Below are positions 40,670 to 43,371 of a stretch of 43,371 nucleotides of DNA, one piece after another (position 1 is the first letter of the stretch; each line of letters begins with the position of its first letter). A program made the position numbers and the translations under genes. The DNA is from an uncultured Bacteroidaceae bacterium (GTDB lineage: Bacteria; Bacteroidota; Bacteroidia; Bacteroidales; Bacteroidaceae), in contig CAJOIE010000015.1 of NCBI GenBank assembly GCA_905234605.1, forward strand, positions 1-43,371, read 5' to 3'. Under the pieces are notes generated by a model. It saw only the letters and a list, made by a program, of their open reading frames with translations. It made no database searches and was not told the DNA's origin.

Positions 40670-41236
40670 TTAAGATTGCCTGTGCGGCGCGCTCTTCACC
40701 ACGCGGGCGGGGTTGCCCGCGGTGATGGTGTAGGGCGGAATGTCGTGCACCACCACGCTGCCGGCACCTATGGTGCAGCCGTCGCCGATGGTCACGCCGG
40801 GCAGTATGGTGACGCTGCCGCCGATCCATACGCTGTTGCCGATGGTCACCGGCTGTGCCCACTCCTGACGTCCGTTGCGCTCCTCGGGGTCGGTGCTGTG
40901 GCAGGCGGTGTAGATGCTCACGTTGGGGCCGATGAAGCAGTCGTCGCCGATGGTGACGCAGGCCTCGTCGAGCACCGTGAGCGAGAAGTTGGCAAAGAAG
41001 CGGCGGCCCACACGTATGTGGCGGCCGTAGTCGCAGTAGAACGGCTGGTTGATGAATGTGTCGTCGTAGGCCTGCCCCAGCATCTGGCGCAGCAGGGCGT
41101 TGCGTGCGGGCAGGTCGGTGGCAGGGAGTGCATTATAGCGCTGGCACATGACCTTCATCGCGTTGAGCTCACGGCGCAGGCTCTCGTCTGTCGCGTTGTA
41201 GACGAGGCCTGCAAGCATCTTCTCCTTCTCTGTCAT
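40670..41236 (-). CDS. maa: Sugar O-acetyltransferase (LacA/Maa type)
   Basis: 188 residues from ATG 41236, overlapping the cstA stop as ATGA. Left-handed beta-helix acetyltransferase. The N-terminal EKEKMLAGLVYNATDESL is the maltose/galactoside acetyltransferase cap. FANFSLTVLDEACVTIGD and TACHST (catalytic His) lead into hexapeptide repeats such as IGNSVWIGGSVTILPGVTIG. NPARVVK closes the helix. It transfers acetyl from acetyl-CoA to a sugar hydroxyl. Probably translated together with cstA. Confidence 0.93.
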   Translation of the reverse strand: MTEKEKMLAGLVYNATDESLRRELNAMKVMCQRYNALPATDLPARNALLRQMLGQAYDDTFINQPFYCDYGRHIRVGRRFFANFSLTVLDEACVTIGDDCFIGPNVSIYTACHSTDPEERNGRQEWAQPVTIGNSVWIGGSVTILPGVTIGDGCTIGAGSVVVHDIPPYTITAGNPARVVKSAPHRQS

Positions 41237-42720
41237 TGCTTGTCGTCTGTTTGGCTCATGTGTCTTACTTTCCACCCGAAGGCAGCGGCGGCTGTCGCCG
41301 TCACGACGGCTGCGGCGATGATGGAGGGCGTGTAGGGCACATGGAAGGTTGTCGGCGAGCAGAGCAGGAAGGTCACCACGACCATGGTCATGAAGAGGGC
41401 AGGGATGAGCGTCAGGACGTATGCCTTGTGCTCTGTGGCGAGGTATACGGAGCACACCCAGAGTGTGACCACGGCCATGGCCTGTGTGCCCCACGCCACA
41501 TACTGCCACACGGTGCCGAAGCCCGAGGGGTTGCCTATCTGCCATGCCAGCAGGGCTATGCCGCAGGCGAACACGGGCAGGCTCAGCAGCAGGCGTGAGC
41601 GCACGCTGGTCTGTGGCAGGCTGAAGGCTTCGGAGAGGATGAGGCGTGCGGCGCGGAAGGAGCTGCCGCCGGTGGTGATGGGTGCTGCCACGATGCCGAG
41701 CAGTGCGAGCACGCTGCCGGCCGTGCCGAGCCACGACTGGCACACTATGTTGACCACCGTGGGAGCGTCGAAGTGCTGTATGAGCGAGTGCCCCGACTGC
41801 CGGAAGGCGGCTATCACCTCTGGCGGGCACACTGTGCGCCATCCGTCGGCGAAGAAGAAATAGCTTGAGATGGTGGCCCACGTCAGTGCCACGATGCCCT
41901 CGGTGACCATTGCGCCGTAGAAGATGGGGCGGCCCTGGCGCTCGCTGCTCATGCAGCGCGCCATGAGGGGCGACTGCGTGGCGTGGAAGCCGCTCACGGC
42001 ACCGCAGGCGATGGTGACGAAGAGGGCGGGGAAGAGCGGCTGCTGCAGGCCCAGCCGCTCGGCACCCCAGTTGTGAAGCCCGTGCCACACCTCGGGCAGC
42101 ACGGGCTGCTTGATGAAGAGCACCACGGCCAGTGCCGCCACCATGAAGAGCATGGAGAGGGCGAAGGCGGGATAGACGCGCCCTATCACCTTGTCCACGG
42201 GCAGCATCGTGGTGGCCACGTAGTAGGCGAAGATTATCAGCACCCACAGCATGCGGTCGCCCCACATCGAGGCCAGGATGATGGCAGGGCAGTAGACGAA
42301 GAAGGCTCCCACGAGCATCATCATCAGCATGGTGAACACCACCAGGCCCGTGCGTGCCGTGCTGCCGAGGTAGCGGCCGGTGAGCTCGGGCAGGCCGCAG
42401 CCGTCGTGGCGCAGCGAGAGCATGCCGCTGACGTAGTCGTGCACGGCACCGCCGAAGATGCAGCCCAGCACTATCCACAGGTAGGCTGCGGGGCCGAACC
42501 ACATTCCCATGATGGCACCGAAGATGGGGCCCGTGCCGGCAATGTTGAGGAACTGTATCATGAAGATGCGCCATGGCGGCAGCACGATGTAGTCCACGCC
42601 GTCGGCCAGACGCTTGGCTGGGGTGGGGCGGTCGTCGGGGCCGAACACGCGCTCTGCCACGCGGCCCCATACCATGTAGCCCACGATGAGGGCTACGAGT
42701 GAGAGGGTGAAGGATAGCAT
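41233..42720 (-). CDS. cstA: Carbon starvation protein A (pyruvate/peptide transporter family)
   Basis: 495 residues with about 13 hydrophobic segments. FLNIAGTGPIFGAIMGMWFG, split as FLNIAGTGPI and GAIMGMWFG, is the CstA core motif, and GGAVHDYVSGM and SGFHATQSPLMARC are conserved. ITTGGSSFRAARLI marks the C-terminal half. The short (about 490 residue) form is usual in Bacteroidetes. E. coli homologues take up pyruvate or peptides. The acetyltransferase start overlaps its stop. Confidence 0.93.
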   Translation of the reverse strand: MLSFTLSLVALIVGYMVWGRVAERVFGPDDRPTPAKRLADGVDYIVLPPWRIFMIQFLNIAGTGPIFGAIMGMWFGPAAYLWIVLGCIFGGAVHDYVSGMLSLRHDGCGLPELTGRYLGSTARTGLVVFTMLMMMLVGAFFVYCPAIILASMWGDRMLWVLIIFAYYVATTMLPVDKVIGRVYPAFALSMLFMVAALAVVLFIKQPVLPEVWHGLHNWGAERLGLQQPLFPALFVTIACGAVSGFHATQSPLMARCMSSERQGRPIFYGAMVTEGIVALTWATISSYFFFADGWRTVCPPEVIAAFRQSGHSLIQHFDAPTVVNIVCQSWLGTAGSVLALLGIVAAPITTGGSSFRAARLILSEAFSLPQTSVRSRLLLSLPVFACGIALLAWQIGNPSGFGTVWQYVAWGTQAMAVVTLWVCSVYLATEHKAYVLTLIPALFMTMVVVTFLLCSPTTFHVPYTPSIIAAAVVTATAAAAFGWKVRHMSQTDDKQ

Positions 42721-42749
42721 AGTGAAAAACTTAAGTGCAGATTCTTTGT

Positions 42750-42926
42750 TTACTGTTTACGTCCCGTGTCTGGCCTGTCGGGCTCTTCCTGTCGGGCCGT
42801 GGCAGAGAAGTCGGCGTCGGCAATGTCGGAGAACTTGTTGAAGAAGGCTTTCAGCCGCTCCACCACAGCTTGTATCTTGCCCTGGCGGTTGGCCGCAGGG
42901 TCTCCGTGCACGAGGTTTGTGGCCAT
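42750..42926 (-). CDS. Short helical ORF of unknown function
   Basis: 58 residues from the ATG at 42926. The frame is open back to a TAA at about 42989, and the codons before the ATG (SYTPDNLRKELGDLIWR) read like protein, so the true start may be non-ATG or the 5' end may be lost. KIQAVVERLKAFFNKFSDI is an amphipathic helix and the tail is charged. It lies 29 nt before cstA. I do not recognise the family. It may be the tail of a gene broken by the repeat tract next to it. Confidence 0.45.
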   Translation of the reverse strand: MATNLVHGDPAANRQGKIQAVVERLKAFFNKFSDIADADFSATARQEEPDRPDTGRKQ

Positions 42927-42989
42927 GCGCCAGATGAGGTCGCCGAGTTCTTTGCGGAGGTTGTCGGGGGTATAGCTTGGGGGAATAGG

Positions 42990-43092
42990 GGATTATAGGA
43001 ACTATAGGTTTTATATTTTATAGGGACTATAGTAACTATAGGAACTAATATATAGGAACTAATAGGAACTACAATAACTATAGGGACTATAG
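42990..43092. repeat. AT-rich tract of degenerate ATAGGAACTA repeats
   Basis: About eight imperfect ~10-nt units (ATAGGAACTA, ATAGGGACTA, TAGTAACTA), many containing the palindrome CTATAG. It is markedly AT-rich in a GC-rich neighbourhood and lies between the 58-residue ORF and the ABC ATPase gene. No promoter box was found in it. Confidence 0.7.
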
Positions 43093-43120
43093 GGGAGGGG
43101 CGATAAGGGGGAGGAATGGG

Positions 43121-43151
43121 GTGCAGGGCGGGAGTGGCGTGGTGCGGGGCG
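43121..43151. repeat. Two GTGC-GGGCG cores ~22 nt apart
   Basis: GTGCAGGGCG (43121-43130) and GTGCGGGGCG (43142-43151) lie 21 nt apart just past the ABC ATPase stop. Probably a two-copy remnant of the same array family. Confidence 0.4.
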
Positions 43152-43157
43152 GGCGGG

Positions 43158-43371
43158 TCAGATGGAGCTGGGGTCGAGCTTGTCCTTCACCTGGCGGAGG
43201 AGGTCGGAGGCGAAGACGAAGTCGGTTAGCGACTCGCAGTGTGAGGTGAGCACGTGGTGCTTGTCGCCGAGCCATTCCTCGCGGCCTTGGTTGATGAAGA
43301 GTATGCTGTCGCCGATGCCGAGCACGGAGTTCATGTCGTGGGTGTTGATGATGGTGGTGATGTTGTGCTCC
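43158..43371 (-). CDS. ABC transporter ATPase, C-terminal end (MlaF-like)
   Basis: The last 70 codons of a minus-strand gene that enters from the right edge. TTIINTHDMNSVLGIGD holds the switch His region of an ABC ATPase, and the following DSILFINQGREEWLGD and LTDFVFASDLL fit the MlaF-type phospholipid transporter ATPases of Bacteroidetes. The Walker motifs lie outside the window. The stop is TGA at 43160-43158. Confidence 0.75.
   Translation of the reverse strand, partial: EHNITTIINTHDMNSVLGIGDSILFINQGREEWLGDKHHVLTSHCESLTDFVFASDLLRQVKDKLDPSSI

Noticed and set aside
40670..42670. 666-residue frame joining the acetyltransferase to an upstream Arg/His-rich extension
   Set aside because: The upstream part is a shadow of cstA; the acetyltransferase starts at 41236 with an ATGA overlap.

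Overview
The window looks like a chromosome segment of a GC-rich member of the Bacteroidales (Bacteroidota). Evidence: TAnnTTTG promoter boxes instead of E. coli-type boxes, a PPi-dependent phosphofructokinase, carboxynorspermidine decarboxylase, a DUF4348-type lipoprotein, a M64 peptidase, a DUF4199 protein, an anti-sigma-like protein with an NPFxVPEGYFE motif, and weak use of Shine-Dalgarno sites. Genus cannot be fixed from sequence alone.

Layout. 1-2.6 kb: edge of a secreted protein gene, a candidate structured RNA of about 180 nt, an ECF sigma factor operon and a tRNA-Leu(GAG)/Leu(CAG)/Gly(GCC) cluster. 2.6-13.5 kb: an unbroken minus-strand run holding nspC, a membrane-anchored GH25 lysozyme, pfp, an EamA transporter, a M64 peptidase with a lipoprotein, maf, kdsC, a DUF2520-type protein, a nitroreductase, dapA and a MaoC-like hydratase. 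13.6-16.7 kb: a divergent plus-strand set, kdsA, kdsD and a PLD-type (cardiolipin-synthase-like) protein. 16.8-22.3 kb (minus): TPR protein, solute-binding lipoprotein, pgk, nth. 22.4-29.5 kb (plus): beta-barrel protein, mutS2, DUF4199 protein, apbE-like gene and a TPR/histidine-kinase-like protein with degenerate kinase motifs. 29.7-32.4 kb: a low-GC restriction-modification island (DpnM-like MTase, PD-(D/E)XK nuclease, DpnA-like MTase). 32.4-37.0 kb (minus): FetB-like permease, agmatine deiminase, N-carbamoylputrescine amidase, ABC ATPase and pheS. 37.1-39.1 kb (plus): DUF4348 lipoprotein and murB. 39.2-43.4 kb (minus): a Na/Pi-cotransporter half fused to a histidine kinase, a sugar O-acetyltransferase, cstA, a small ORF and the end of an ABC ATPase.

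How the genes connect. Kdo synthesis is split between kdsC (minus) and kdsA-kdsD (plus). Polyamine metabolism appears twice: nspC, and aguA-aguB lying between the two halves of an ABC transporter. The restriction-modification island fits GATC specificity, and the whole window is strikingly poor in GATC (about 13 sites found by eye where base composition predicts on the order of 150).

Most unusual items: (1) the Na/Pi-transporter/histidine-kinase fusion; (2) a family of intergenic arrays with a 10-nt core (GTGCAKGGTG or its complement) repeated every ~22 nt at several unrelated loci; (3) GATC depletion beside a DpnM/DpnA system whose nuclease is not DpnII-like; (4) a rod-like candidate RNA near the left edge that resembles 6S RNA in architecture; (5) the TPR kinase-like protein without its phospho-acceptor His.
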